The notes under the pieces are model-generated. The model searched no databases and was not told the DNA's origin. It saw only the letters and a program-made list of their open reading frames with translations. The translations under genes were made by a program, and so were the position numbers. Of a stretch of 64,000 bases of DNA, positions 13,901-23,751 are shown in pieces. How positions within the stretch are numbered: the first letter of the stretch is position 1; every line of letters starts with the position of its first letter. This stretch comes from Distichodus sexfasciatus (lineage: Eukaryota > Chordata > Actinopteri > Characiformes > Distichodontidae), in the NCBI GenBank assembly GCA_032718565.1, contig JAVGVS010000110.1, positions 1,032,501 through 1,096,500 of the forward strand, read 5' to 3'.

Positions 13901-16900
13901 TTACTTATTTACACAAATAAAGATTATGTTTTTTTTAACCGAACGGTATATTCAAGTTTTAATATTTAGTTTATGTATTTAATTTGAATTCTCCATCTAT
14001 CTAACGGTGCTTTGGCTTAAACGCGTATAAAATACGCGCGCTAACATCGAGAGAGAGGCGTCTAACGAACGAGGCGCGAAAAGTATCGCGCCACGTATAC
14101 TGCTGCGGTTGCCTGCCGGGAGAAGCGCAAAAATATTTTTACTAGGGACGCGCGATATGGAAATTATTGGTCGACGATTTTTGATATCCGGCGTTTTTAT
14201 ACTTAGATCGGCCGATAGCGATAACGATAACGATACCGATAAAGACAAGAGATTTCGCTCGGCAAAGTTCCACTTCGCGCTCAGAATTTCGGCAACAAAA
14301 ATAGCGCCGTAACTCTGACATTCCTAACACAGCGCCAAGTCAAGCGAGCGTGAAAGCAGAGTGGAGCGAAGGGTGCACCATTTCCAGCGTAGTGCACAAC
14401 CTTTTAAGAAGAAGTCACTTCCCGCCCTATGTAGGGTACCACGTCAAATGGGGCGCGTGTGACTCTCCATGTGCACTACCTAGTAGGTAGAGAGCCGTTA
14501 AGCTATAACCCCGGCTATTTTTTCTGAGATGCATACTACCACACAGAAAAGTATGATAGCGGCTAACCTAGCATACTATTAAGTGCGGTAGCACACGGCT
14601 CGGGACGCAGCCCATGTGCGAGCTCACGTTCGCTAAGTGAAGCAAACCCGCCTTCAAGTTAGTTTTAAATGTACATTTTTGCTGGCGAACGTTCCACCGC
14701 GTGCTCAAAATAACGCCATCAATTTTACGACATCGGTCCGACGGCAATGAGTTAAAAAGAAGCAATGACCGTCCGATTCCGATACGATTCCAATATTGTA
14801 GCGCACCTCAAATTTTTACAATTTTGTCGCATCGCTATCGGCATCATAAGATCGAAAAATCGAACCGTCGTTAACTCGGGGACCGTCGGTAGCAGAAATT
14901 TCGGGGACAACTGGGCATTTAATTGTTGGTAATTAAACGATAACGTGACGATTTATGACTTGAATCCAAAAATGAAGTTTTACTGATTCAACTTTGTGCA
15001 TTTTTGTCAATTTACGCCACTTCACGAATGAGACTGACCTCTCGCGGAAATCCTTAACGCGTCATTAGCGAGAATTGACGACGACAAAAACGAGAAACAT
15101 CTTAAAATACGATATTTTTGATCAAACAAACAAGCGAAAATCAAACGTAACGAGCCTGTGATCTTTAACGAGCGCAGATTAAAGCGAACGCTAATCCCTG
15201 CCGTTCCAAACTCGCGGCAGATTTGATTAGGGTCGCGACCCGTGCTGCGGAAACCGGTTCGGTTTCAGTTCGGCCCGCCGACCGTGACGCCATTCCGAGA
15301 GCCGCGGTTTGACGAGGGCGCCTCGCGGTGAGTCGACGACCCCGGCGTGGGATTACAGACCGCAAGCTGGATTGACCGGAGGGATTAAGGGGTCACTTTA
15401 ATCTGAAAAGTGTTAAATAATGAGCCGGCGTCTATCCCATCGGAGTGCTAATGACGGTGGGGGGAGACGCACGCTGAGGCTCCTGCGGGACGCTCGCAGA
15501 TAGTCTCAGCGGTTTCAAGACGCTCTCGTGTTGCTTGGAACGACAGGAGACAATTTTTGGGACGCGTTCCTTTGTAAAGGCACAGATTCCCTACAGGGAC
15601 AAGTGAGGGAAAAATACGGGAGATTTATATGTTTCCGTGGGCGTAGTGATTAGCGCTGCCGCCTCACAGTGAGAAGGTCGTGGGTTCGAGTCCCGGGGAC
15701 GGCCGTGGGGTTTTTTTTGTGTGTGGAATTTGCATGGAGTTTTCTCCCAACCTAGCGCCCGTAAGTTCCCGGGATAGGCTCCGGTCCCCCCCGCCACTCC
15801 CGCGATCCCAGTAGACATTAAGCGGTTCGGATAACGAACGAATGAATGAGTTACGATCAAAATGCAAAAATGGTGGGTTATACAGGACGAGGAAACTCAC
15901 AATGTTGCTGAGGCCCGACTCGGACATGTCGAAGACGACGGTGAGCGGCATGCCGGGCTCGCGCTTGGCGTAGCGCTCCAGCCAGAAGGCCACGTAGCGC
16001 TTCTTGTCGAAAATAGTCTTGGCGTCCTTGGTGTGGAGCTTCACCTTGAACCAGACTGAAAGCACAAACATCACAAGATAACACTCGTTATCCGAACATT
16101 TGGCAACATAAAACAAACTCGACGATCTAAAATGACGGCTGTGGTTTTTTCTTGAGGGAGTGTCTACCGTCTTACGAGGGGAAGTTTAGCGTCTTTGTGT
16201 TGTGTTTGCTTTGGTTTAGTTTGGTTTGGTTAGTTTAGCACACGTTTGAACCTCACGCCTACATCCTGTTTCCTCCATTCCTGCAGCTCCACGCGTCACG
16301 TTTCCTCTGTAATCGGAAGGTCACCGGTTCGAATCCCGGACCGGTAAAAAGGTACCACTGAGGTACTCCTGAGCAAGTTACTGTTCCCCAAGCTACTGTT
16401 CTCCGGGCGTTGCCTACGTCAGCTTCCCACGTACGAATCAGACGCAAGAACTCACATTTGGCTGTGGTGCTATGCTGTGTTCACAATGACAAATAATCAC
16501 TTTCACTTTCCTACACCCCTTTCCAAATTCCGGACTTTTCCATATCGACATCAGACTTCACCGTAGAAACGACTACTGGTTTATTTAAGTAAATGTTTTG
16601 AAAATGTTGATGTGATTTAGTGGAGGCCAAAAATCACACAGCAGATTTATTGAACGTAACTTTTCAAGATCTGCAGGAGAAACGAAGGGTGCTACAAACC
16701 TGATGGTGAATTGATTCAACGCAACAAATCACACTAACATCACACAAACGAGCGAAATGCAGTTTTCTTAAAACGATGACGTGTTTACTACTGTGGTGCG
16801 TGTGCCTTTAATGATGATCCACCAAGTTCTTGACTGTGTAGGCCCCGCCCCTTCCGCGAATTCTGATTGGCCAGCAAGAGAGAAGTGACACTGACGAGCC

Positions 16901-19900
16901 CAGCGCTATTCTAAAAGTTGAACGGATTTCAACTTCAAGCGCTGTGAGCGCTGTGGGTTGTTTGGTATTTTTCCCGCTGAAGGCGCTAAGCGCTCTGAAC
17001 GCTGAAGCTCATTGGACTGGAATTCAAAATAAACGCGTTGGGTGGAACCAGGCGAAAATACCTTAAATTCCATACATGTGACTACGGTAATCCTGAAGAA
17101 GGCTACTGTGATGCGATCCACGCTAGGCATGTCGCCTAAAAACAAAACAACCATGACGCAGACAGGTGGTAAACATTCGAATTTGGAATCGTTTTGTGTT
17201 CTAACATGTACAGAGATTTTTGATTGTTTGAAACCGAATGTTGTGTAAACGCAATTTTTTATAAAACTACGTGTAAAAAGGCCCTAAAAACCCTGTAAAC
17301 TTGACCTAAAAATATACCTTAAATCAGACTCTTACAGATCAGTCAAACCTCATTACAATGGAGCGTGAGAATCAAGAAAGTTTTCCACCGACATCAAGCC
17401 ACAAATAAGTTGACGTCGGATTTAATTCACGTCCTGCTCTGTGACCACTGACATGAAATATCGGCACAGCCCTGAGAGGAAGTACTCTACGTATGCTGAA
17501 GTCTGCTTCAACTGGTGAGGAACTGTCTTATCACTTATTTTGACTTAGTTCCTTAAAGCAGCAGAAAACACACTTGGTTCCTTTCAGCCTTTGAAACAGC
17601 CGACTCACCGAAGTTCCACCACGCGCTCCGGATCTTCGCAGCAAAAATAAGGCCAGAACTCGGACATTTCGAACGCAAGTCAAAGGAGCGTGAAAGCAGA
17701 GTGGAGCGAGGGCGGCGCATATCCAGCGTAGTGCACCAAGATTTTAAGAAAGCGTCACTTCCAGCCTTTCCTGGTGCAGCAAGTCAAGTGCGTCGAGAGC
17801 CGTTAAGCTACAACCTCGGCTATTTCCTGAGATGTGTACGACCGCATAGAAAAGTATGATAAGAGCGCCTTACCTACCATGCCATTAAGTGCGGTAGTAG
17901 GCGGCTCGGGACAGAGCCCGAGTGTGAATCCAGATTTTGCTGGTGGACGTGAGCGCTAGTTTTCCCCACGTACAATAAATGCGTCATCAAATACCGGTCA
18001 AACCTAAGCCCCGGTCCGATGGCGGATGCAGTCATTTCATGCCTCACGTCACATAAAACACTTTGGGGGAAAGGCGGTGTTCTTGCCCCAGCTTCTAACA
18101 GATCCGACCCCCAAATCCACCAACGGAAGACATCATCTGAAGCCATTTCTGCCCTCCGGTTGTGCAATCTCAGTGGCATGGAACACTTGAATCGTTCTTT
18201 CCTCATTTCTACTGTGCACAGCACAACCTTTAGCTGCGAGCAGATAATAAGGTGAGTTTTCTCACTCCTTATCTGGCATATTAGCATAACACAAGAGCGT
18301 AGAGCCTGGTCTTTGGGCTTCATTTTAGCCAAATCAGCATGATTGAAACCGGGAGGTAATCAAGTCTACGGGACGGCTTTTCCATAAGTCGACTGACAAT
18401 ATATATAATAAGAGCGAGCGTCTGCACGTCCCGGGTAATCCATCCATCCATCCATCCCCGAGACGCGACCTTGAGGGATTCGGGCGAGCTGACGTTCTCT
18501 TCTCACACCAACAGCTTTCCGGAAGTCCTTGGAAACGTCAAGATAATCGGAGCGTGAATGCTACTCAGATGCCCAGAACGATGGCGATTTGGGGAGTAGA
18601 ACGGAGCACCAGATCATCCCAGCAAGTCTGTTTGAGGGATTTCCATCATACGTGGTGAGCTTCTACCTGAGACAAGGTGTCAAGGTGTCTTGAATCTTAC
18701 TCAGAGTACAAATTTATCTAGAGCTGGATGCGACCGCTCAAGTTTTGTGGCTGAAAGAGTAGAAAGACGTTGATTAAAATGCACTGAAGTGAATTTACTC
18801 TTAATGGGAGAAAATGAATAGGTTCCTATGGGGGGGGGAAATAAACGAGGATGAAAAAGACGAGTGCGGGTCACCACGGTTACAGATATGCGAAGAGGGT
18901 CATGGACCCTCGAGTGACGTCGAATTTGGCTTCGTGAAGAACGCCTGCCACGCAGTAAAGCGTCAAAGTTTGAGCTCTATGTTAGTCTATGGGGGGAAAA
19001 AACGGAAGCAAAAAATGGACAGAACTCACGAACGAGTGCAGGTATCAAAAAACCTTTTTATAACCAGCTCACACCACTTTAAGTCACGCGTTTTAGAGTT
19101 GGAATAGCGGTCAGAAGAAGTGTGTGGAATAAAACTCGGATGACGACATGTGATGAAAATATACAAGACAATACCAAGCCTCACAAAGTTTGTTGCCTTC
19201 CTTGTCGTAGCCGTGGAGGAACACAGCGCCGGTCTCGAACATCCACTTCGGAATACTGCTCTCGGTCAGATCTGCGGACACAACATTCGGACAGTTTTAA
19301 ACACAATGAAAGACATTTCTTTGTCACTGTGAACACACCACCGGCTCAGGAGTACGTCAGTGGTACCTTTACTCCAATCACCAGAGCAACTCCCTAAATA
19401 TCACCCACTTTCTCCACACACCTCTCAAACGTTTTTTCAATTTTAATCTGCCCGTTTGACCCGTCCGGCGATTAACGGCCTGAATTTAATTCTGGCCTTC
19501 TCTCTACATTCCTGTCTCTTTAATTAGGCTTTTCTTCAGCTAAAGCCCCTTCAAATGAGTGAGATAAACGGAAGCGAATTCAGCGGCAACGGCAAACGTC
19601 GTCGTCTCCGACTTGGACTTGCAGTCTGTGGACAATAACTGCCTTTATTGGGCCGGAGTCAAAGAGGTCGTCTGCTTGAAAAGACAACAGAGGCTTCGCC
19701 TAAGGCCTGGTGGCTGTTTATGGGACGAATGGAACAGGGTTCCGCAATCTCTAACTGCATTAAGAGCCGAGAAGTAAAGGGGAAGCTAATGGAGAATAAG
19801 GTTGTCAGCAAATTGTAGAAACATTTTTTTTTTAAATTCTACATTTTTAGGAAGTTATTTGCTTATATTTGCACTTTAAATATACATTATGCCATATTTG

Positions 19901-22846
19901 TACTTTTACTAAACATTATGTAACATTTATGTCTTGATTTTCTTTAATATGTCCGCTTTAGGTTTATGTAATAATTACGTTTTTACTGTACTTAATGTAC
20001 AATTAGTACTTATGCAATTACTGTACATAACTTTTACATTCTGTACTTCTTGTATTGTTATATATTTGTAATAACTCTACGTTTACTTTATTTTACCTTA
20101 CTTTATTTACCCATTTCCTGCATTTTATGTCATATTTGCTATTTTAATTTACTTAATTGAATATTTCCTTTCTTTTCTGTCTATTAAAGGTTCTCTAGCG
20201 AGCATGTTAAGGCTCTTCTTGAAGTTGCAGAGCAGCAGGATGTGGTCAGTGGAATCACACCTCTTAGAGGAACAGGACGTTGACACTCAGTGAGGTAGTT
20301 CTTTTCGGGCAGGACGTCTCACTACTAAATTATTAGTGGTATTACATTGATTCAATCGAATCGTTATGCGCTAAACTGATCGAAGACCGTATCGATTCAA
20401 ATGTTGTCCACTGAATCTATATAATACGGTATTGATTCAATAGACAACGACTGAATCATTGTCCACTGAATCGTTGCAGTATTATGTTGATTTAACAGAT
20501 AACAACTGAATCAATATGGCATTATACAGTTATAACAACTGAATCGTTGTCCACTGAATCAATACCGTATTATATAGACTCAGTGGACAATAACTAAATC
20601 AATACGGTATTATACGATTATAACAACTGAATCGTTGTCCATTAAATCAATATGGTATTGTACAGGTTCAATGGTTAACAAAACGACTGATCCACTGAAT
20701 CAATACATAGGTTTAATCAACAACAAATAAATCAATATGGCATTACATCTTTACACGATTGAATCGTTGTCCATTTATATTGAGGTCCATTGTCCACTGA
20801 ATCAATACGGTATTATATAGATTCTATGGATAACAACTGAATCAATACAGTATGATACGATTATAAAGATTGAATCGTTGTCCGTTGAATCAATACGGTA
20901 TTATATAGATTCAATGGACAACAAATTGATATCTGCGGTTATCACAAGGTCTTACATGATACGATTTAAATTTGATTCAAATGAGGAGCCAATGATATAC
21001 ATCACATGATGATATATTATCGTAGACTGATTTCACGCAATTGTCCGTTAGGAAACTGCTTTTCCTTGACCTCAATTGGAAAAATGCAAGGTCAAGAAAA
21101 CTGGTAAAAGGAAATAGCTCCTGATGTTGGCTTCAGCCAAAACGTACCGTTCACGCTAAATTCCTTGCGCCACTGCAAGCTCTCGTCAACCATCTTCAGG
21201 GTGTCCTCCACTACGAAGTCCCTCCAGGTGAGGAAGCCTTCAACCCAGGCATCGTCCTTGAGGAGCCTGTCCACATCCCTGGAGTCATATTTATCAGTCG
21301 AATCTGAAACAATATGGTCAGTGTAAGAAACATTCAATAAATAGTCTACGTATATATAATATACAGGGGGGTCAGATGGTAGTGTAACGGTTAGGGAGTT
21401 TGCCCCGTGATCAGAGGGCCGTCAGGTCAAGTTCCAGACTGGTATAGGTAAAGGTATCACTGAGGTACCCATGAACAAGGTACCGTCCCCAAGCATTGTT
21501 TCACAGGTCACTGCCCATGTCAGCTGCCCAGTGCTCCAATCGCTCACTTTTTATTTGCAATATGTGGCTGTGTTCACTGTGGACTGTGTGTAATTTAACG
21601 TCCCACTGACGCTGATGACCCACTGCTACTGAAAACCCTCACCAAGCATTTTAAGTATCAGATCGACAATCCATATCGGTATCCAATCGGAGCATCCCTA
21701 ATTGTGTAGTTAAAACTCCCCAGATGCCAAATTGGAACCAAAATCTGTACAGTCTGTGAATGTTAAACTTGTACGTTTAAATTCAGCCAAGGAAAGCTGG
21801 TTTACACATAAAGTCAGACCAGGAAAGCTAGAAAGATACGCTGCGCAAAAATATTTTCATCCGTCACATGACGAGTTTTGCTGACTGTCCATCTGAGTTT
21901 CAATCACACCTTTTGCCTAATGACTTTTTACCCATAAACATTTTATGATGCAATGTTGTCTTACATCACAGTGGTTTCTACATTGTGGAGTGGAAGTCCA
22001 CAGACTCAGATGACCGCAGAATAAATGCAATGATAAATCAACATGTCTGAGACTAAGATGATTTCACTGGAATCAGAGGATACATATATTACATTTCTGA
22101 ATAAATGTCTATCATCAAGTAAACAATCTTGATTCAACCACCAGTGTTATTATCAATGTTTAATCTAGTTGCGGAAATACTCTGATTTTCCACTTTTTAC
22201 AGGAATTCAGACCAGATTCCATTCCAGATTCTTGTAGACTGGTCTACGCACAAAACAGAAAGTACTTTCAGTACTTCTACTTGGGATTCATTTATAGACC
22301 ACACAATTCAACTGGAGCATTATTGCAAACATAAAACAACTCAACTGCTATCAAAGGAACCTGTTATTTTAATATGGGATCGTAAAAGTGGCAGAGAAAT
22401 GATGAACATAAATAGAATGTAACTTTTACGCTCGTGTTTAAAGGGACGCGCCACACAAATAAAACAGACATTTCACCCCCAAAACACTGCGTGACATAAG
22501 GGACAATCCTTTCTGATATGGACGAAAAAAGATCTCCAGATAGTGATGCTAAATGACTCCGTGCGTTACCGTTCACTGTTAGCCGCGCTAGCGTCTTTGG
22601 GCGGAGTGTCCCTTTAATCTTAATCTACAGTGAAAGTTCGGCACTGACAGCTCACCTTGGACGTATTCGCTCCTAAATCTCTGGCGGGTCTCCTGGATCT
22701 TGCTCTCAAGCTCCTGTTAAAAGGACAAAAGTGTATAGTTTATGTCTGTGCAGATCGACTTTGGAAAGAAAAGTCAGTTTAATAAATAGTGATGTTTAAA
22801 AACGGCGAGATACCCGCTCTGATTCAGACTGTCCAGCGTCCGCCAT
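2969..22846 (-). CDS. MOSPD2: MOSPD2, motile sperm domain-containing protein 2 (5' part, exons 1-10)
   Basis: MOSPD2 is an ER-anchored protein whose MSP domain binds FFAT motifs of partner proteins at membrane contact sites; it also has an N-terminal CRAL-TRIO lipid-binding-like domain. Ten minus-strand exons join in frame to give about 336 residues that follow the human protein (compared from memory) without a gap until after the CRAL-TRIO domain. Diagnostic stretches are KYDSRDVDRL, FLHGYDKEGNKLFW, FWLERYAKRE, IINCFKVYYPKF, KIVKTWLGPEA and FKYSYPPLPDDDF. The start MADAGQSESER sits in a CpG-containing region facing FANCB. The MSP domain (roughly residues 327-445 in human) and the C-terminal membrane anchor are absent because the gene runs off the left edge. 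All junctions have GT/AG ends and compatible phases, so the gene looks intact as far as it can be seen. Confidence 0.94.
3091..4814. other. MOSPD2 intron without recognised features
   Basis: A short (CA)n occurs at 3,584-3,608 and another at 3,750-3,768. No exon or complete mobile element is seen. Confidence 0.4.
4815..5066 (-). mobile_element. tRNA-headed SINE (family 2) with internal insertion
   Basis: The minus strand shows a tRNA-like head with GTCTAGCGGTTAGGAC and B-box GGGTTCGAATCC, then TGAGCAAGATGCTTAACCCC, and at the far end GAGAGCATCTGCTAAATG, the classic fish SINE tail. The tail is separated from the body by a 100-bp palindromic insert (4,855-4,960). Confidence 0.65.
4855..4960. 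mobile_element. Short palindromic element with GTTGCTAACGTA motifs
   Basis: The element begins GTTGCGTTTCCCCAAAGCAT and contains alternating TTGCTAACTACGTTAGCAAC palindromes and AGTTGCTAACGTACAC. It interrupts a SINE. The motif is the same as the unit of the minisatellite at 6.65-9.15 kb. Confidence 0.5.
5067..6469. other. MOSPD2 intron without recognised features
   Basis: An A-run is present at 5,468-5,480. No exon with homology is seen on either strand. Confidence 0.4.
6470..6655 (-). mobile_element. tRNA-headed SINE (family 1)
   Basis: The copy has GCACCACAACCAAACGTGAG, GGAGCAGTGGGC, GGGACGGAACC, GTACCTCAGTGGTACCTTTA and GGGACTTGAACC, the minus-strand order of family 1. Confidence 0.6.
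6650..7322. repeat. 22-bp minisatellite, block 1
   Basis: About 30 tandem units of consensus GTACACTATGTTAGTCGCTAA plus one base are present, with variation mainly at the TTAGT-C/T/A-GCTAA position. No coding potential is seen. Confidence 0.95.
7584..7652. repeat. (TC)n microsatellite pair
   Basis: Two CT-dinucleotide runs of about 13 repeats each are separated by GTGTGCTGCTGCTC. Confidence 0.95.
7889..7933. repeat. (TC)n(AC)n compound microsatellite
   Basis: A CT run passes directly into a CA run. It lies in the unique segment between the two minisatellite blocks. Confidence 0.95.
7965..9150. repeat. 22-bp minisatellite, block 2
   Basis: The same GTTAGTCGCTAACGTACACT unit as block 1 recurs about 50 times, with more decay (TATACT, CATTGTTTTAG variants). 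A 640-bp non-repeat segment separates the blocks. Confidence 0.92.
9170..9420 (+). repeat. Probable interspersed repeat fragment
   Basis: The stretch GAGTCTTCAGGAGGCTCTTG, CCCTGGGCAGCTCGTTCCAA and AAGTCTGGACT resembles a sequence found dispersed in fish genomes (from memory). A related fragment seems to lie at 20,205-20,300. It is not a recognisable gene. Confidence 0.35.
9627..9800 (-). CDS. MOSPD2: MOSPD2 exon 9, acidic linker
   Basis: The exon is 174 bp and encodes FKYSYPPLPDDDFLSPLSEN followed by an acidic linker with SEDESEVKDTESE and ending ALRPRK. Human MOSPD2 has the same order between the CRAL-TRIO and MSP domains. It has a CCCAG acceptor and a GTATGT donor, and is phase 0 on both sides. 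Confidence 0.95.
10394..10708. mobile_element. 315-bp inverted-repeat element (MITE)
   Basis: The left end AAGGCTGAAATATACTT and the inverted right end AAGGCTGAAATATACTG match at 16 of 17 bases. There is no coding capacity. It lies in the MOSPD2 intron between exons 8 and 9. Confidence 0.75.
11032..11156 (-). CDS. MOSPD2: MOSPD2 exon 8
   Basis: The exon is 125 bp and encodes AAWKIVKTWLGPEAISKLKF and EVQTYVGPEHLPPHMGGT, the end of the CRAL-TRIO domain. It has a GACAG acceptor and a GTAGGA donor in phase 0. Confidence 0.96.
11298..11336 (-). CDS. MOSPD2: MOSPD2 micro-exon 7
   Basis: This 39-bp exon encodes SKMIMYEMPWIMN, corresponding to human SKIVIFDMPWLMN. It was found by phase and homology between exons 6 and 8; the ends are TTCGCAG acceptor and GTAACT donor. 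It is too short for an ORF scan, but it is required for a continuous CRAL-TRIO domain. Confidence 0.9.
11800..12325. mobile_element. CCGATACCGAT-type hAT-like repeat
   Basis: It runs from GGCACCGATCCAACTTTTTC through CCGATACCGATACCGATGCC to CGGATCGGTGCATCCCTA. The 12,180-12,320 part is clearly related to 41,310-41,460 in the same orientation. Short inverted ends around ACCGATCC and GGATCGGT are seen. Confidence 0.5.
12616..12676 (-). CDS. MOSPD2: MOSPD2 exon 6
   Basis: The exon is 61 bp and encodes DMDFVKYIINCFKVYYPKFL, matching human DMDFVRFIINCFKVYYPKYL. It has a GACAG acceptor and a strong GTAAGT donor in phase 1. Confidence 0.96.
12994..13080. mobile_element. Fragment of a hAT-like short element
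   Basis: ACTAGGGGTGTAACGATACT followed by ATCGATC-rich sequence is the typical terminal sequence of short hAT-related elements. The other end was not found. Confidence 0.35.
13190..13290 (+). mobile_element. tRNA-headed SINE (family 1), fragment
   Basis: GGTACCACTGAGGTAGTCAT, GAGCAAGGTACCGTCCCC and GTCAGCTGCCCACC are the family-1 body; the head is missing. Confidence 0.5.
14137..14650 (+). mobile_element. ACTAGGGACGCGCGAT element joined to a three-copy repeat
   Basis: The stretch begins ACTAGGGACGCGCGATATGG and passes through GATAACGATACCGAT. From about 14,280 it runs into AAAATAGCGCC, GAAAGCAGAGTGGAGCGA, TCCAGCGTAGTGCAC, GAGAGCCGTTAAGCTA and TAAGTGCGGTAG, which recur at 17,640-17,930 and partly at 27,450-27,660. 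Confidence 0.5.
15640..15850 (+). mobile_element. tRNA-headed SINE (family 3)
   Basis: The head GTGATTAGCGCTGCCGCCTC has B-box GGGTTCGAGTCCC, followed by TGGAATTTGCATGGAG, GGGATAGGCTCCGGTCCCC and the tail TTAAGCGGTTCGGATAACGA then AATGAATGA. This is a widespread fish SINE type. It ends about 50 bp from MOSPD2 exon 5. Confidence 0.7.
15901..16055 (-). CDS. MOSPD2: MOSPD2 exon 5
   Basis: The exon is 155 bp and encodes the CRAL-TRIO core: WFKVKLHTKDAKTIFDKKR, FWLERYAKREPG and VVFDMSESGLSNI. The acceptor is TTTCAG, the donor is GTGAGT, and it ends in phase 0. A fish SINE lies about 50 bp beyond its 3' side. Confidence 0.96.
16300..16500 (+). mobile_element. tRNA-headed SINE (family 1)
   Basis: GGTTCGAATCCCGGACCGG (B-box), GGTACCACTGAGGTACTCCT, CCCCAAGC and the 3' GTTCACAATGACAAATAATC ACTTTCAC are present, so this copy is nearly full length without its first head bases. 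Confidence 0.65.
17640..17930 (+). repeat. Second copy of the 14.3-kb interspersed repeat
   Basis: It shares GTGAAAGCAGAGTGGAGCGA, ATCCAGCGTAGTGCAC, GAGAGCCGTTAAGCTACAAC and ATTAAGTGCGGTAG with 14,310-14,610 in the same orientation. Confidence 0.6.
18439..18457. repeat. (CCAT)n microsatellite
   Basis: Four to five CCAT units. Confidence 0.8.
18735..19140 (+). repeat. Interspersed repeat shared with 55.67-56.19 kb
   Basis: Shared motifs in order are GTAGAAAGACGTTGATTAAA, GGTTCCTATGGGG, GGTCATGGACCCTCG, GCTCTATGTTAGTCTA, ACTCACGAACGAGTGCA and GTTTTAGAGTTGGAA. Both copies lie in introns in plus orientation. Confidence 0.65.
19185..19271 (-). CDS. MOSPD2: MOSPD2 exon 4
   Basis: The exon is 87 bp and encodes DLTESSIPKWMFETG then AVFLHGYDKEGNKLF, a CRAL-TRIO segment that matches human DLNESSIPRWLLEIG. 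The acceptor is CCGCAG and the donor is GTGAGG, with phase 1 at both ends. Confidence 0.95.
19325..19385 (-). mobile_element. tRNA-headed SINE (family 1), short fragment
   Basis: GTGAACACACCACCGGC and GTACGTCAGTGGTACCTTTA resemble minus-strand family 1. Confidence 0.3.
20330..20950. repeat. Tandem palindromic array
   Basis: About ten variable units of roughly 50-60 bp carry TGAATCGTTGTCCACTGAAT, CAATACGGTATTATATAGAT and ATTCAATGGACAACAACTGA. The unit halves are inverted copies of each other. Confidence 0.8.
21148..21303 (-). CDS. MOSPD2: MOSPD2 exon 3, start of CRAL-TRIO region
   Basis: The exon is 156 bp and encodes about residues 31-82. It contains STDKYDSRDVDRLLKDD and TLKMVDESLQWRKEFSVN, near-identical to human MOSPD2. 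The acceptor is GTTTCAG, the donor is GTACGT, and it starts and ends in phase 1. Confidence 0.95.
21368..21600 (+). mobile_element. tRNA-headed SINE (family 1), near full length
   Basis: The copy shows the A-box region GGTAGTGTAACGGTTAGGGA, a decayed B-box AGGTCAAGTTCC, GGTATCACTGAGGTACCCAT, AAGGTACCGTCCCCAAGC, GTCAGCTGCCCAGTGCTCC and a GTTCACTGTGGAC tail. Confidence 0.7.
22656..22713 (-). CDS. MOSPD2: MOSPD2 exon 2
   Basis: The exon is 58 bp and encodes ELESKIQETRQRFRSEYVQ, matching the human ISETRRRFEAEYV region. It has a TTAACAG acceptor and a GTGAGC donor and ends in phase 1. Confidence 0.88.
22814..22846 (-). CDS. MOSPD2: MOSPD2 exon 1 (coding part)
   Basis: The exon encodes residues 1-11, MADAGQSESER, followed by a GTATCT donor. 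The ATG lies in AAACATGGCGGAC, which is also a YY1-type initiator motif. The start is chosen because it is the only ATG that joins in phase to exon 2. The first-exon protein sequence is poorly conserved in the family. Confidence 0.8.
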
Positions 22847-23184
22847 GTTTGTTTGCGCGAGTTGACTGACTGAGCGCTTCGGGCGCCACGTCCCATTCCG
22901 ACTACTACTACCTCTACTAGAGAGGACGTTTACGTTTTTACGTCACTGTTAATTTTTTTTTTTTTTAAGATTTTGATTTCCTGTATATTCGTTGCTGAGG
23001 TATTATTTTCCTATTTTTGATGACATGCAAAATTTCTGATTTAAAATGCAAATGTTAGTCGTGGGAAGTTTTGACACAAAGCCTAGTAGGCTAGTGTTTG
23101 CGGTTTGGAACGGAGCCAATGTCACGAGGGGATTCGGAGTTTCCTGAAAGTGAATGGCTGAGAGTAGAAACTGCAGCCCGTTGG

Positions 23185-23196
23185 GCGCCATCTTGG
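23185..23196 (-). promoter_or_regulatory. YY1-like site
   Basis: The plus strand reads GCGCCATCTTGG, the reverse of the YY1 core AAGATGGCGC. Such sites are typical near TATA-less housekeeping transcription starts. It may mark a start region for either gene. Confidence 0.4.
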
Positions 23197-23391
23197 ATCT
23201 TCTGTGCGAGAACAAACACCAAACATTGTTATGTTGACGCGAGGTCGAAAAACAAGAAAGCAATTGTCTGAAATGATAGAGTTGGGGAATAAAAAATATT
23301 TTTACTTTAGTAATAAGTGAAAATTATGAATAAATTGGAATGACGTCCATTTTCTGAAGCGGATAACTTTAAGAGAGTCCCATGATGCATC

Positions 23392-23402
23392 TTGGCGCGA
23401 AA
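23392..23402 (+). promoter_or_regulatory. E2F-like site
   Basis: The sequence TTGGCGCGAAA is a near-perfect E2F consensus. It lies about 300 bp before the FANCB leader acceptor. Fanconi genes are known to be S-phase and E2F responsive, so function is plausible, but this is inference. Confidence 0.5.
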
Positions 23403-23689
23403 GGCGCAGTGAGAGACGCGGGCTGTTTGATCGGTCAAAGAAATGGAACATAATTTCATAAATTACTCCATTTAGAGGTATTGTATGAATTAACTTGTCG
23501 TCATGAAATGTGTTTTTGCCTCCCTCGTTTCCTTAAAACCACATTGTTAGCATTTTTATTCACTTTTAAACGTTCTACTTTTCTAGTCAGACTTATTAAG
23601 CAGCAAGTCAGGTTCAGTCAAATGTGACTGTCTTTGACTTTACTGATGAAATTACTTGATTAAAACTATTATCTGCCTCCTTCTTTCAG

Positions 23690-23751
23690 CTCTTCAAACT
23701 GGGTGACATTCTGAAAAATCAAAGTGTCTGTCTGTCTGTCTCCACCAAAAA
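23690..23751 (+). other. FANCB: FANCB 5' UTR in the first coding exon
   Basis: A pyrimidine-rich acceptor TTCTTTCAG at 23,681-23,689 precedes 62 bases of leader and then the ATG. This implies at least one non-coding leader exon upstream, as in human FANCB where translation starts in a later exon. The donor of the leader exon was not determined. Confidence 0.55.

Larger units (their letters stand above)
22847..23689. promoter_or_regulatory. Head-to-head promoter region of MOSPD2 and FANCB
   Basis: The MOSPD2 and FANCB start codons are 905 bp apart in divergent orientation, so this interval must hold both promoters and the FANCB leader exon. It contains an E2F-like site, a YY1-like site and GC-rich patches at 22,855-22,895 and 23,390-23,425. 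No TATA box is obvious. The exact transcription starts cannot be read from sequence. Confidence 0.75.
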
